From Zea mays (taxonomy: Eukaryota; Streptophyta; Magnoliopsida; Poales; Poaceae): 64,000 nt of DNA. The notes below the pieces were generated by a model. It was not told the DNA's origin and did no database searches. It was given only the letters and a program-made list of their open reading frames with translations. Positions within the stretch are counted from its first letter, which is position 1; each line of letters opens with the position of its first letter. Made by a program: the position numbers and the translations under genes. The DNA lies in the NCBI RefSeq assembly GCF_902167145.1, contig NC_050098.1:130274207-130338206 (forward strand). The letters run 5' to 3'. Shown here piece after piece: positions 11,355 to 23,527 of the stretch.

Positions 11355-12581
11355 TGAAAGTCGCCTAGAGGGGGGTGAATAGGGCGAATCTGAAATTTAT
11401 AAACTTAATCACAACTACAAGCCGGGTTAGCGTTAAAATTATGAACGAGTCCGAGAGAGAGGGTCAAAAACAAATCGCGGGCAAATAAAGAGTGAGACAC
11501 GATGATTTGTTTTACCGAGGTTCGATTCTTGCAAACCTACTCCCCGTTGAGGTGGTCACAAAGACCGGGTCTCTTTCAACCCTTTCCCTCTCTCAAACGG
11601 TCACTTAGACCGAGTGAGCTTCTCTTTTCAATCAAACGGAATACAAAGTTCCCGCAAGTACCACCACACAATTGGTGTCTCTTGCCTTGGTTACAATTGA
11701 GTTTGATCACAAGAAGAATGAGAAAGAAAAGAAGCGATCCAAGCGCAAGAGCTCAAATGAACACAAATATCACTCTCTCACTAGTCACTATTGATTGGAG
11801 TTGTCTTTGGACTTGGGAGAGGCTTTGATCTCTTTGGAGTGTCTAGAATTGAATGCTATAGCTCTTGTAATGTGTTGAAGGTGGAAAACATGGATGCCAT
11901 TGAATGTGGGGTGGTTGGGGTATTTATAGCCCCAACCACCAAAAATGGTCGTTGGAAGACTGCTGTCGCATGGCGCACCGGACAGTCCGGTGCGCCACCG
12001 GACACTGTCCGGTGCGCCAGCCACGTTAGCCAGCCGTTGGGGTTCGACCGTTGGAGCTCTGACTTGTGGGGCCTCTGGGCTATCCGGTGGTGCACCGGAC
12101 AAGTCCTGTAGACTGTCCGGTGCGCCTCCCGCGCGTGCTCTGACCTCTGCGCGCACTTTAGCTCATTGAATGCGGTTGTAGTCGACCGTTGCGCACGAAG
12201 TAGCCGTTGCTCCGCTGGCACACCGGACAGTCCGGTGTGACACCAGACATTGTCCGGTGCTTCACCGGACAGTCCGATGAATTATAGCGGAGCGCCCACT
12301 GATTTTCCCGAAGGTAGCGAGTTCAGTGTTGAGTGCCCTGGTGCAACGGACACTGTCCGGTGGCACACCGGACAGTCCGGTGCGCCAGACCAGGGTGCCT
12401 TTGGGTTGTCTTTTTCTCTCTTTGTTTGAACCCTTTCTTGGTCTTTTTATTGGCTTATTGTGAACCTTTGGCACCTGTAAAACTTATAGACTAGAGTAAA
12501 CTAGTTAGTCCAATTATTTGTGTTGGGCAATTCAACCACCAAAATCAATTAGGAAAAAGGTGTAAGCCTAATTCCCTTTCA
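11355..12581 (-). repeat. 3' LTR of SIRE-type element (1,227 bp)
   Basis: TGAAAG..CTTTCA termini on the + strand. It contains several CACCGGACNGTCCGGTG palindromes around 11975-12385. It is longer than its 5' partner (1,170 bp), partly because of extra palindrome copies near 12220-12280. Confidence 0.93.
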
Positions 12582-12595
12582 ATCTCCCCCTTTTT
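12582..12595 (-). other. Polypurine tract of SIRE-type element
   Basis: On the - strand AAAAAGGGGGAGAT lies directly in front of the 3' LTR, the usual position of the plus-strand DNA primer. Confidence 0.8.
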
Positions 12596-13405
12596 GGTGA
12601 TTGATGCCAACACAAACCAAAGCAAGTATAGAAGTGCATAATTGAACTAGTTTGCATAATGTAAGTGCAAAGGTTACTTAGAATTGAGCCAATATTAATT
12701 CACATAAGATATACATGGATTGTTTCTTTATTTTTAACATTTTGGACCACGCTTGCACCACATGTTTTGTTTTTGCAAAGTCTTTTGTAAATTCTTTTCA
12801 AAGTTCTTTTGCAAGTAGTCAAAGGTGAATGAATAAGATTTTGAAAAGCATTTTCAAGATTTGAAATTTTCTCCCCCTGTTTCAAATGCTTTTCCTTTGA
12901 CTAAATCTAAACTCCACCTTAGTGAAATCCTCCTCTTATTGTTCAAGAGGGTTTTAAGATACTAATTTTGAAAATACTACTTTCTCCCCCTTTTAAAAAC
13001 AATAAGATATCAATTGAAAAATTCATCATTTCAAGTCCTTTAAAATTTTGAAAATTGGTGGTGGTGCGGTCCTTTTGCTTTGGGCTAATACTTTCTCCCC
13101 ATTTGGCATGAATCGTCAAAAACGGATACTTGAGTGAAATATAAGCCCTTTTATAACTACTTTCTCCTCCTTTGGCAAACAATATATGAGTGAAGATTAT
13201 ACCAAAGTTGGAGAGTTGCTCGGAGCGACGGCGAAGGATAAGTAATTTGATGGAGTGGAGTGGAAGCCTTTGTCTTCGCCGAAGACTCCAATTCCCTTTC
13301 AATACACCTATGACTTGGTTTGAAATATACTTTAGAAACACATTAGTCATAGCACATGAAAGAGATATGATCAAAGGTTTATTAATGAGCTATGTGTGCA
13401 AAATA
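12596..13405 (-). other. Spacer between pol and 3' LTR of SIRE-type element
   Basis: About 800 bp of AT-rich sequence with several short poly-pyrimidine tracts (TTCTCCCCCTTT-like) on the + strand. Some SIRE elements carry an env-like ORF here; no such frame is visible, and the homologous spacer at 50602-51407 also lacks one. Confidence 0.6.
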
Positions 13406-16400
13406 TCAAAAGAAATTCTGAGAATCAAGAATATTTAGCTCATGCCTAAGTTTGTTAAGAGTTTGTTCATCTAGTGGCTTGGTAAAGATATCGGCTAATT
13501 GTTCCTTGGTGTTAATATAAGCAATCTCGTTATCCCCCTTTTGTTGGTGATCCCTTAGAAAATGATACCGAATGGCTATGTGTTTAGTGCGGTTATGTTC
13601 AACGAGATTATCTGCCATGCGGATTTCACTCTCATTATCACATAGAAGAGGAACTTTGGTAAATTTGTAACCATAGTCCCTAAGGGTTTGTCTCATCCAA
13701 AGTAATTGCGCGCAACAATGGCCGGCGGCAATGTACTCGGCTTCGGCAGTAGAAAGAGCGATAGAATTTTGCTTCTTTGAAGCCCAAGACACCAAGGATC
13801 TTCCCAAGAACCGGCAAGTCCCCGATGTGCTCTTTCTATTAATTTTACACCCCGCCCAATCGGCATCCGAATAACCAATTAAATCAAATGTGGATCCCCG
13901 AGGGTACCAAAGCCCAAACTTAGGAGTATAAACCAAATATCTCAAGATTCATTTTACGGCCGTAAGGTGAGCTTCCTTAGGGTCGGCTTGGAATCTTGCA
14001 CACATGCATACGGAAAGCATAATGTCCGGTCGTGAAGCACATAAATAGAGTAAGGATCCTATCATCGACCGGTATACCTTTTGATCTACTGGTTTACCTC
14101 CCGTGTCAAAGTCGAGATGCCCATTGGTTCCCATGGGTGTCTTGATGGGCTTGGCATCCTTCATCCCAAAGTTGTTTAGAATGTCTTGAATATACTTCGT
14201 TTGGCTAATGAAGGTGCCCTCTTGGAGTTGCTTCACTTGAAATCCCAAGAAGTACTTCAAGTCCCCCATCATCGACATCTCGAATTTTTGTGTCATGATC
14301 CTACTAAATTCCTCACATGTAGATTCGTTAGTAGACCCAAATATAATATCATCAATATAAATTTGGCATACAAACAAATCATTGTCAAGAGTTTTAGTAA
14401 ATAAAGTAGGATCGGCTTTTTCGACTTTGAAGCCATTAGTGATAAGAAAATCTCTTAGGCATTCATACCATGCTCTTGGGGCTTGCTTGAGCCCATAAAG
14501 CGCCTTAGAGAGCTTATATACGTGATTAGGATACTCACTATCTTCAAAGCCAGGAGGTTGCTCAACATAGACCTCTTCCTTGATTGGTCCGTTGAGGTAG
14601 GCACTTTTCACGTCCATTTGATAAAGCTTGAAGCCATGGTAAGTAGCATAGGCAAGTAAAATGCGAATTGATTCTAGCCTAGCTACGGGTGCATAGGTTT
14701 CACCGAAATCCAAACCTTCGACTTGTGAATATCCCTTGGCCATAAGTCGGGCCTTGTTCCTTGTCACCACACCATGCTCATCTTGCTTGTTGCGGAAGAC
14801 CCACTTGGTTCCTACAACATTTTGGTTAGGACGTGGAACTAAATGACATACCTCATTCCTCGTGAAGTTGTTGAGTTCCTCTTGCATCGCCAGCACCCAA
14901 TCTGAATCTTGAAGTGCTTCCTCTACCCTGTGTGGCTCAATAGAGGAAACGAAAGAGTAATGTTCACAAAAATGAGCAACACGAGATCGAGTAGTTACCC
15001 CCTTATGAATATCGCCGAGGATGGTGTTCACGGGGTGATCTTGTCGGATTGCTTGGTGGACTCTTGGGTGTGGCGGTCTTGGAACTTGTTCATCTTCCTC
15101 ATCTTGATTATGAGCATCTCCCCCTTGATCATTGCTCTCCTCTTGAGGTGGCTCAACTTCTTGATCTTCTCCTTCATCATTTTGAGCCTTATCCTCATCT
15201 TGAGTTGGTGGAGATGCTTGTGTGGAGGAAGATGGTTGATCTTGTGCTTGTGGTGGCTCTTCAGATTCCTTAGGACACACATCCCCAATGGACATGTTCC
15301 TTAGCTCAACGCACGGAGCCTCTTCATCACCTAGTTCATCAAGATCAACTTGCTCTACTTGAGAGCCGTTAGTCTCATCAAACACAATGTCACAAGAGAC
15401 TTCAACTAATCCAGATGACTTGTTAAAGACTCTATATGCCCTTGTGTTTGAATCATAACCTAGTAAAAAGCCTTCTATAGCCTTAGGAGCAAATTTAGAT
15501 TTTCTACCTCTTTTAACAAGAATAAAACATTTGCTACCAAAGACTCTAAAATATGAAACATTGGGCTTTTTACCGGTTAGGAGTTCATACGATGTCTTCT
15601 TGAGGATTCAGTGTAGATATAGCCGGTTGATGGCGTAGCAGGCGGTGTTGACCGCCTCGGCCCAAAACCGATCCGAAGTCTTGTATTCATCAAGCATGGT
15701 TCTTGCCATGTCCAATAGAGTTCGATTCTTCCTCTCCACTACATCATTTTGTTGTGGCGTGTAGGGAGAGGAGAACTCATGCTTGATGCCCTCCTCCTCA
15801 AGGAAGCCTTCAATTTGAGAGTTCTTGAACTCCGTTCCATTGTCGCTTCTTATTTTCTTGATCCTTAAGCCGAACTCGTTTTGAGCCCGTCTCAAGAATC
15901 CCTTTAAGGTCTCTTGGGTATGAGATTTTTCCTGCAAAAAGAACACCCAAGTGAAGCGAGAATAGTCATCCACAATAACTAGACAGTACTTATTCCCGCC
16001 GAAGCTTATGTAAGCTATCGGGCCGAATAGGTCCATGTGTAGGAGCTCGAGTGTCCTGTCGGTCGTCATGATGTTTTTGTGTGGATGATGAACACCAACC
16101 TGCTCCCTTGCCTGACATGCGCTACAAATCTTGTCTTTCTCAAAATGAACATTTGTTAGTCCCAAAATGTGTTCTCCCTTTAGAAGCTTGTGAAGATTCT
16201 TCATCCCAACATGTGCTAGTCGGCGATGCCAGAGCCAGCCCATGTTAGTCTTAACAATTAAGCAAGTGTCGAGTTCAGCTCTATCAAAATCTACTAAGTA
16301 TAGCTGACCCTCTAACACTCCCTTAAATGCTATTGAATCATCACTTCTTCTAAAGACAGTGACACCTACATCCGTAAAAAGACAGTTGTAGCCCATTTTA

Positions 16401-16648
16401 CACAATTGTGAAACTGAAAGCAAGTTATAATCTAAAGAATCTACAAGAAAAACATTGGAAATGGAGTGGTCAGGAGATATAGCAATTTTACCCAATCCTT
16501 TGACCAAACCTTGATTTCCATCCCCGAATGTGATGGCTCGTTGGGGATCTTGGTTTTTCTCATAGGAGGAGAACATCTTCTTCTCTCCTGTCATGTGGTT
16601 TGTGCACCCGCTATCGATGATCCAGCTTGAGCCCCCGGATGCATAAAC
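13406..16648 (-). pseudogene. SIRE-type pol: protease, integrase, RT, RNase H
   Basis: One frame from 16648 to 13406. The protease active site [13 protein letters not shown] has its D-S-G codons at 16607-16615. Next come the integrase zinc domain ([13 protein letters not shown]) and core ([27 protein letters not shown]). RT has [12 protein letters not shown] and the YIDD box, and RNase H has [17 protein letters not shown] and DNESEIRMAD. Two in-frame TGA codons at 15608-15610 and 13949-13951 stand where the related element at 47359 has Arg; both fit CGA to TGA. It ends TAA at 13406. No frameshift is seen in pol. Confidence 0.92.
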
Positions 16649-16661
16649 CTACAAAACAAAT

Positions 16662-19295
16662 TTAGTTCTTGTTTTTAGGTACCCAAACGGTTTTGGGTCC
16701 TTTGAAATTAGATACAAGAACTTTGGGTACCCAAACACAAGTCTTGGAGCCTTTGTGTTTGTCCCCAACATATTTGGCAACTACCTTGTCGAATTTGTTA
16801 GTTAAAACATAGGATGCATCAAAAGTTTTAAATGAAATATTATGATCATTTGATGCAATAGGAGTTTTCTTTCTAGGCAATTTAGCACAGGTTGATTGCC
16901 TAGAGCTAGATGTCTCACCCTTATACATAAAAGCATGATTAGCGCCAGAGTGAGACTTCCTAGAGTGAATTCTCCTAATTTTGCTCTCGGGATAACCGGC
17001 AGGGTATAAAATGTAACCCTCGTTATCCTGAGGCGTGGTAGTCTTGCCCTTTACAAAGTTAGACAATCTTTTAGGAGGGGCATTAAGTTTGACATTGTCC
17101 CCCCCTTTTGGAAGCCAATGCCATCCTTGATGCCAGGGTGTCTCCCACTATAGAGCATGCTTCTAGCAAATTTAATTTTTTCATTTTCTAAGTCATGCTC
17201 GGCAATTTTAGCATCTAATTTTGCTATATGATCATTTTGTTGTTTTATTAAAGCCATATGATCATGAATAGCATCAATGTTAATATCTCTACATCTAGTG
17301 CAAATAGTGACATGCTCAATGGTAGATGTAGAGAGTTTGCAAGAATTAAGTTCAACAATCTTAGCACGTAAAATATCATTGTTATCTCTAAGATCGGAAA
17401 TGGAAGCATTGCAAACATCTAATTCTTTAGCCTTAGCAGTCAAATTTTCATTTTCAATTCTAAGACTAGCAAGAGAGACATTCAATTCTTCAATTTTAGC
17501 AAGTAAATTAACATTATCATTTCTAAGATTGGGAATTGAAATATCACAAACATTTGAATCAACCTTAGCAATTAAACTAGCATTCTCATTTCTGAGGTTG
17601 ACAATAGTATCATGGCAAGTGCTTAGCTCACTAGATAGTTTTTCACATTTTTCTACTTCTAGAGCGTAAGCATTTTTAACCTTAACATGCTTCTTATTTT
17701 CCTTAATTAGGAAGTCCTCTTGAGTGTCCAAGAGTTCATCCTTCTCATGAATAGCACTAATTAATTCATTTAATTTTTTCTTTTGTTGCATGTTTAGGTT
17801 GGCAAAAAGGGTGCACAAATTATCCTCCTCATCACTAGCATTATCTTCATCACTAGAGGATGCATATTTAGTGGAGGATTTTGATTTTACCTTCTTCTTT
17901 TTGCCGTCCTTTGCCATGAGGCACTTGTGGCCGACGTTGGGGAAGAGGAGTCCCTTGGTGACGACGATGTTGGCGGCGTCCTCGTTGGAGGAGGAGTCGG
18001 AGGAGCTCTCGTCGGAGTCCCACTCGCGACACACATGGGCATCGCCGCCCTTCTTCTTGTAGTATTTCTTCTTTTCTCTCTTCTTTCCCTTCTTGTCGTC
18101 ACCCCTGTCACTATCACTAGAAAATGGACATTTAGCAATGAAATGACCGGGCTTACCACACTTGTAGCACACTTTCTTGGAGCGGGGCTTGTAATCCTTC
18201 CCCCTCCTTTGCTTGAGGATTTGGCGGAAGCTTTTGATGATGAGCGCCATTTCGTCGTTGTCGAGCTTGGAGGCGTCAATGGGTGTTCTACTTGATGTAG
18301 ATTCCTCCTTCTTCTCCTCCGTCGCCTTGAATGCGACCGGTTGTGCTTCAGGCGTGGAAGGGGCCATCTAGCTCGATGATTTTCTTTGAGCCTTTGATCA
18401 TCAACTCAAAGCTCACAAAATTTCCTATTACTTCCTCGGGAGACATTAGTGTATTTCTAGGATTTCCTCGAATTAATTGAACTTGCGTAGGATTAAGAAA
18501 AACGAGGGATCTTAGAATAACCTTGACCATCTCATGGTCATCCCATTTTGTGCTCCCGAGGTTGCGCACTTGGTTCACCAAGGTCTTCAAGCGATTGTAC
18601 ATGGCTTGAGGGTCCTCGCCTTGGTTGAGTCAGAACCGACCAAGCTCCCCCTCGATCGTCTCCCGCTTGGTGATTTTGGTCACCTCATCTCCTTCGTGCG
18701 CGGTCTTGAGGACATCCCAAATCTCCTTGGCGCTTTTTAGCCCTTGCACCTTGTTATACTCCTCTCGACTTAGAGAGGCGAGGAGTATAGTGGTGGCTTG
18801 GGAGTTGAAGTGCCGGATTTGGGCGACCTCGTCCGAATCATAGTCTTCATCCCCCGGTGATGGTACCTGCACTCCAATTTCAACAACATCCCAAATGCTA
18901 GTGTGGAGTGAGGTTAGATGATGCCTCATTTTATCACTCCACATATTATAATCTTCACCATCAAACATAGGTGTTTTGCCTAATGGGACGGAAAGTAATG
19001 GAGCACGTTTGGAAATGCGAGGATAACATAGGGGAATCTTACTAAACTTCTTGCGCTCATGGCGCTTAGAAGTTACGGACGGCGTGTCGGAGCCGGAGGT
19101 GGATGGCGACGAAGAGTCGGTCTCGTAGTAGACCACCTTCCTCATCTTCTTCTTCTTGTCACCGCTCCGACGCGACTTGTCGTGTGAAGGGGATCCCTTC
19201 ACCTTGTTGGCAGACTCCCCGGATGGAGCCTTCCCATGGCTTGTAGCGGGCTTCTCACCGGTCCCGAACTCCCTCTTGGCGGATGCTCCCGACAT
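16662..19295 (-). pseudogene. SIRE-type gag with zinc knuckle, broken
   Basis: Start ATG is at 19293-19295, about 35 bp inside the PBS. The N-terminus is Ser/Lys-rich, then the conserved capsid-like part (PLLSVPLGKTPMFDGEDYNMW..HFNSQATTILLASLSREEYNKV). A CCHC zinc knuckle (CYKCGKPGHFIAKC) follows, then a long coiled-coil-rich stretch and the terminal KTVWVPKNKN. Damage: TGA at 18630-18632 (fits CGA to TGA against Arg in the related element), a frameshift near 18360, and a second near 17095 in a run of seven C on the + strand. gag and pol are in different frames, as in the intact relative. Confidence 0.88.
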
Positions 19296-19329
19296 CACTT
19301 CGAGCGGTTAGGCTCTAATGAAGCACCGG

Positions 19330-19341
19330 GCTCTGATACCA
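19330..19341 (-). other. Primer-binding site, initiator tRNA-Met
   Basis: The - strand reads TGGTATCAGAGC next to the 5' LTR end, complementary to the 3' end of plant initiator tRNA-Met, as usual for Ty1/copia elements. Confidence 0.9.
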
Positions 19342-19343
19342 AT

Positions 19344-20513
19344 TGAAAGTCACCTAGAGGGGGGTGAATAAGGCGAATCTGAAATTTATAAACTTAATCA
19401 CAACTACAAGCCGGGTTAGCGTTAGAATTATGAACGAGTCCGAGAGAGAGGGTGAAAAACAAATCGTGGGCAAATAAAGAGTGAGACACGATGATTTGTT
19501 TTACCGAGGTTCGGTTCTTGCAAACCTACTCCCCGTTGAGGTGGTCACAAAGACCGGGTCTCTTTCAACCCTTTCCCTCTCTCAAACGGTCACTTAGACC
19601 GAGTGAGCTTCTCTTCTCAATCAAACGGAACACAAAGTTCCCGCAAGGACCACCACACAATTGGTTTCTCTTGCCTTGGTTACAATTGAGTTTGATCACA
19701 AGAAGAATGAGAAATAAAAGAAGCGATCCAAGCGCAAGAGCTCAAATGAACACAAATATCACTCTCTCACTAGTCACTATTGATTGGAGTTGGAGTTGTC
19801 TTTGGACTTGGAGAGGCTTTGATCTCTTTGGAGTGTCTAGAATTGAATGCTATAGCTCTTGTAATGTGTTGAAGGTGGAAAACATGGATGCCATTGAATG
19901 TGGGGTGGTTGGGGTATTTATAGCCCCAACCACCAAAAATGGTCGTTGGAAGACTGATGTCGCATGGCGCACCGGACAGTCTGGTGCGCCATCGGACACT
20001 GTCCGGTGCGCCAGCCACGTCAGCCAGCCGTTGGGGTTCGACCGTTGGAGCTCTGACTTGTGGGGCCTCTGGGCTGTCCGGTGGTGCACCGGACAGATCC
20101 TGTAGACTGTCCGGTGCGCCTCCCGCGCGTGCTCTGACCTCTACGCGCACTGTAGCGTATTGAATGCGGTTGTAGTCGACCGTTGCGCGCGAAGTAGCCG
20201 TTGCTCCGCTGGCACACCGGACAGTCCAGTGAATTATAGCGGAGCGCCCACTGATTTTCCCGAAGGTAGCGAGTTCAGTGTTGAGTGCCCTGGTGCACCG
20301 GACACTGTCCGGTGCGCCAGACCAGGGTGCCTTTGGGTTGTCTTTTTCTCTCTTTGTTTGAACCCTTTCTTGATCTTTTTATTGGCTTATTGTGAACCTT
20401 TGGCACCTGTAAAACTTATAGACTAGAGTAAACTAGTTAGTCCAATTATTTGTGTTGGGCAATTCAACCACCAAAATCAATTAGGAAAAAGGTGTAAGCC
20501 TAATTCCCTTTCA
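19344..20513 (-). repeat. 5' LTR of SIRE-type element (1,170 bp)
   Basis: TGAAAG..CTTTCA termini on the + strand. On the - strand a TATAAATA box (19915-19922) lies in a GGGGC..CCCC context, the likely transcription start region of the element. Palindromes of the CACCGGAC/GTCCGGTG type lie in 19968-20315. Confidence 0.93.
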
Positions 20514-21350
20514 ACCATGTTGCGGGCTATTTTGAAGGATAATTTGAAGTTGTGGGAGGAATGTTTGCCACATATTGAGTTTGCTTATAACAGATTGATT
20601 CATTCCACAACCAAGCTTAGTCCATTTATGGTAGTATATGGTTTTAATCCTCGTGCCCCAATTGATTTGCTACCTTTACCACCTTCTGAAATAGTGAACT
20701 TGGATGCTACACAACGTTAATTCATTCTTAAGTTACATGAAACAACTAAGTTGCAAATTGAAAAGATGAATGAAAAGTATCGTATTGCTGCTAATAATGG
20801 CAGGAAGGAAATGAAATTGGAACCTGGTGACTTGGTGTGGGTTCATTTGAGAAAGGATAGGTTTCCTGATTTAAGAAAGTCTAAACTTATGCCACGAGCT
20901 GCAGGTCCTTATAAAGTTCTTGCAAAAATTAATGATAATGCATATACACTTGAGTTGCCGCCAGATTTTGGGGTTAGTCCCAACTTTAACATTTCAGATT
21001 TGAAGCCATATATGGGTGACAAAGATGAGATCGAGTCGAGGACGACTCCAATTCAAGAGGAGGATGATGATGAGGACATCACTTCTATACATACAATAAA
21101 TGGACCGATAACACGATCACGTGCACGACAGCTAAATCTCCAGGTACGTTCTACCCTAGTCAATTGTGTTTCAGAGCTTACACTTGGGGCCATGGATGTT
21201 TTGATGATTAGGAACCTTGGAGAGGACCATCAAGGACTTGGGAAAGGCCTAGGTGTTGAGGAGGAGCAGCAAGGGCGCCCACAACAGGAAGGAGATCAAG
21301 TCCGACTCGGTTGCGGCTCCATCTCGGGTTTCAGGACCAGTCTGCACTAA
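20514..21350 (+). pseudogene. Ty3 integrase C-terminal part, part 2
   Basis: Continuation of the integrase interrupted at 11354. It resumes after the second ACCAT and carries EFAYNRLIHSTTKLSPF..VVYGFNPRAPIDLLPL, then the C-terminal LEPGDLVWVHLRKDRFP..AAGPYKVLAKINDNAYTLELP..FNISDLKPY. TAA at 20718-20720 interrupts the frame. The tail (GPITRSRARQLNLQ) is the common end of Ty3 plant polyproteins. No chromodomain is obvious. Confidence 0.85.
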
Positions 21351-21525
21351 AATGGACGCCTAAGATGCATCCGGACTCTGATTGCGACGAACTTGATATG
21401 GTTGGAAAGATAAGGAGATTATCTAACCAACCCAACTGGTTCCACCCTAAAATTCGTCCGGAGTCAACGGGAATCGTCGAAACAAGTCAACATTCAGATT
21501 CTGTTTTGGTGCTGCGACACCGTCT

Positions 21526-21936
21526 GTTGGGCCGTTGGGCCGTGTATCGCGTCGGAGCCCATTAGGGGCGAGTCCAGGGGTCACGCACGCCCTAATACTC
21601 TATTTATTCAGCATCCGCCGCCACGTTAGGTTTGGGTTTTGCTTAGATCAATTCTGTCATCAAACAGTGTCGTCGTCATCGGCTTGTGAGACCTCATCCC
21701 GTAATCAATACAATTTTGGTTGTGTTTCTTTCCTGTTCTTGCTTGCGTTCTTGATTGCGCTCGCATGGATAAGCCTTCGTGGTGAGGTCATTTGTGTGTC
21801 ACGGGTGATAACCAACGGAGCCGTGGTGTAGTGATTGCGAGGAACCGTTCGCTCGGAGCCTTGGATCATCAACGTCGAGATCTCCACTCAATCAAGTTAT
21901 CGTATCTCACGGAAGATCGGGCCGCGTCTACTATCA
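21526..21936 (+). repeat. Probable 3' LTR of the degenerate Ty3 element
   Basis: A segment beginning TGTTGGGCCGTTGGGCC and ending CTACTATCA, after which the sequence switches to that of the older element's LTR. A TATA-like stretch (CTCTATTTATTC) lies near 21598. The left boundary is uncertain, because no convincing polypurine tract precedes it. The matching 5' LTR is outside the window. Confidence 0.45.
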
Positions 21937-23527
21937 GAGGCCATCGTCTCCTAGTCAACTATGGTTGTGTAGGATCGTTTTCGTCATATGATATATTTTA
22001 CTTAGCTATTTTTGTATGGAAATTCTATTATATAATAAAGATGTGACATTGATTTCTGTACCATGAGTCATCATATGTGTGAGGCTTGATCTTAGCACAC
22101 ATTTGAGATGCATCTAGATTTGTATTTAAATCCGGGTGTGACAGAAGTGGTATGAGAGGCAATGTTTACTGTAGAATGTAACCTAGATAGAACTGCACAA
22201 ACCCTTACCTACTTACCTTTGCTACTCTGATTCTTTCTAAATTTCCTTAATCTTTTTCTCATGTCTTGCAGCTTTACTCTGATTACTCTTACCTTTCCTC
22301 TTTCAAAGACCAAATAAGATTTCACACCTTGGAATCCTGCACCTAATACTATCCCTAAGTAATAGGAGTCCTAATTATAGAAAAAACTATTTTTGGTAGG
22401 TATCTATACACTTGAATACTTGTTCTTATGATACCTGTTTGATTTGGTTCTTTGATTGAGTGCGATGTGTTGAGTAATGTCCACAATTACATCTAGCTAT
22501 ATGCATAAAAATACTTATAAACAAGTTAACTACTCATTATTCCCCATTAAAAAGAGTAAATTGTTTAATCAAAGAAAAATATATCCTATCTTAGAAGATT
22601 GTAGCGTATCTTAATAGATCCATCTTACTCTAATAGACTAATATAAACCAACCTAGCCTAACCAGATCTAATCTAATCACATTATATCCAATCTCATCTA
22701 AATCCACTGTAATCTGGGTCCCATCTAACTTAATTCAATCTAATGTGACATAATATGATTAATCTGATCTAGTCTAATCTAATCTAAAACTGTTACCTTA
22801 TTTTGGTTCATCTTTCTTGCTTATATCTAAAGGTTATAACTAATTAACTTAGATAAGTTAATATTGGGCTACCACTCCTAGAAACACTGTTCTCACCTTA
22901 TTTACCTTACCCTAAATTGGTGCCCTAACTTAACTCGGTCATATACAACTACTTGACCTACATGTTAGGTTGCATAATCTGTATAGACAAACCTGAAATT
23001 AAATGCACCCAAGATTTTGAACTATCTCATATAACCTATTCCGCCCACATCTATTTTATTTAATTAGATTGGTATTTACTTATACTTAGCAATTGCTAAT
23101 AAAATTTTGACTAACAAAATTAAAAGCAATGCTCAGCCTTAACAATTTTCCTTGGTATGCCTTACACTACACATGAGCCCCAACCGTAAGTGAGCTCATA
23201 GCACTTTTTACCACACTTGATTTGCGATGATCGTATGGGAGCTCACCTTTGCTATAATCACATTAGGTTAAGAACAGATACCGCCGGAGGAGAATGATGA
23301 AGATGAAGATGAGTTCGAAGAGGTCTAGGCCATTGTCTCCCAGTCAACTATGATTGTGGAGGATCGTTGTCGTCATATGATGTATTTTATTTAGCTATAT
23401 TTTATGAAAGCTCTATTATATAATAAAGATGTGACATTGATTTCTGTACCATGAGTCATCATATGTGTGAGACTTGATCCTAGCACACATTTGAGATGCA
23501 TCTGGATTTGTCCTTAAACCCGGGTGT
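21937..23527 (+). mobile_element. Old Ty3-type element remnant: LTR end, PBS, internal, second LTR end
   Basis: 21937-22143 is the 3' end of an LTR ending GGGTGTGACA, followed by a degenerate PBS. 23327-23527 is a diverged copy of the same LTR end. In between is about 1.2 kb of AT-rich non-coding sequence; its last part (from about 23050) matches in reverse orientation the start of the solo LTR at 36794. The full LTR of this family is about 2.4 kb, so the second copy is 5'-truncated and the internal region largely deleted. No coding domain is left. The degenerate Ty3 element was inserted in the first LTR. Confidence 0.65.
22148..22159 (+). other. Degenerate primer-binding site
   Basis: TGGTATGAGAGG, two mismatches from the tRNA-Met site TGGTATCAGAGC, four bases after the LTR end GGGTGTGACA. 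It fixes the orientation of this old element as + strand. Confidence 0.65.

Larger units (their letters stand above)
11355..20513 (-). mobile_element. SIRE-lineage (Opie/Ji-like) Ty1 retrotransposon, decayed
   Basis: A complete but mutated element, 9,159 bp, - strand. LTRs lie at 11355-12581 and 19344-20513, with target duplications ACCAT at 11350-11354 and 20514-20518. PBS and PPT are both recognisable. It splits a Ty3 integrase gene precisely: removing the element and one ACCAT restores the frame. gag and pol are on the - strand with several stops and frameshifts. It is the same superfamily as the element at 43230 but clearly an older or more damaged copy. Confidence 0.95.
9919..21936 (+). 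mobile_element. Degenerate Ty3 retrotransposon, host of two insertions
   Basis: The 3' part of a Ty3 element on the + strand: end of RT, RNase H and integrase (9919-11354), interrupted by a SIRE-type Ty1 element, then the integrase end, 3' region and an apparent 3' LTR (20514-21936). The gag and 5' RT must lie left of the window beyond the Tat insertion. Lineage is not settled. The LTR sequence seems Reina/chromovirus-like to me, but no chromodomain is obvious. Confidence 0.8.
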
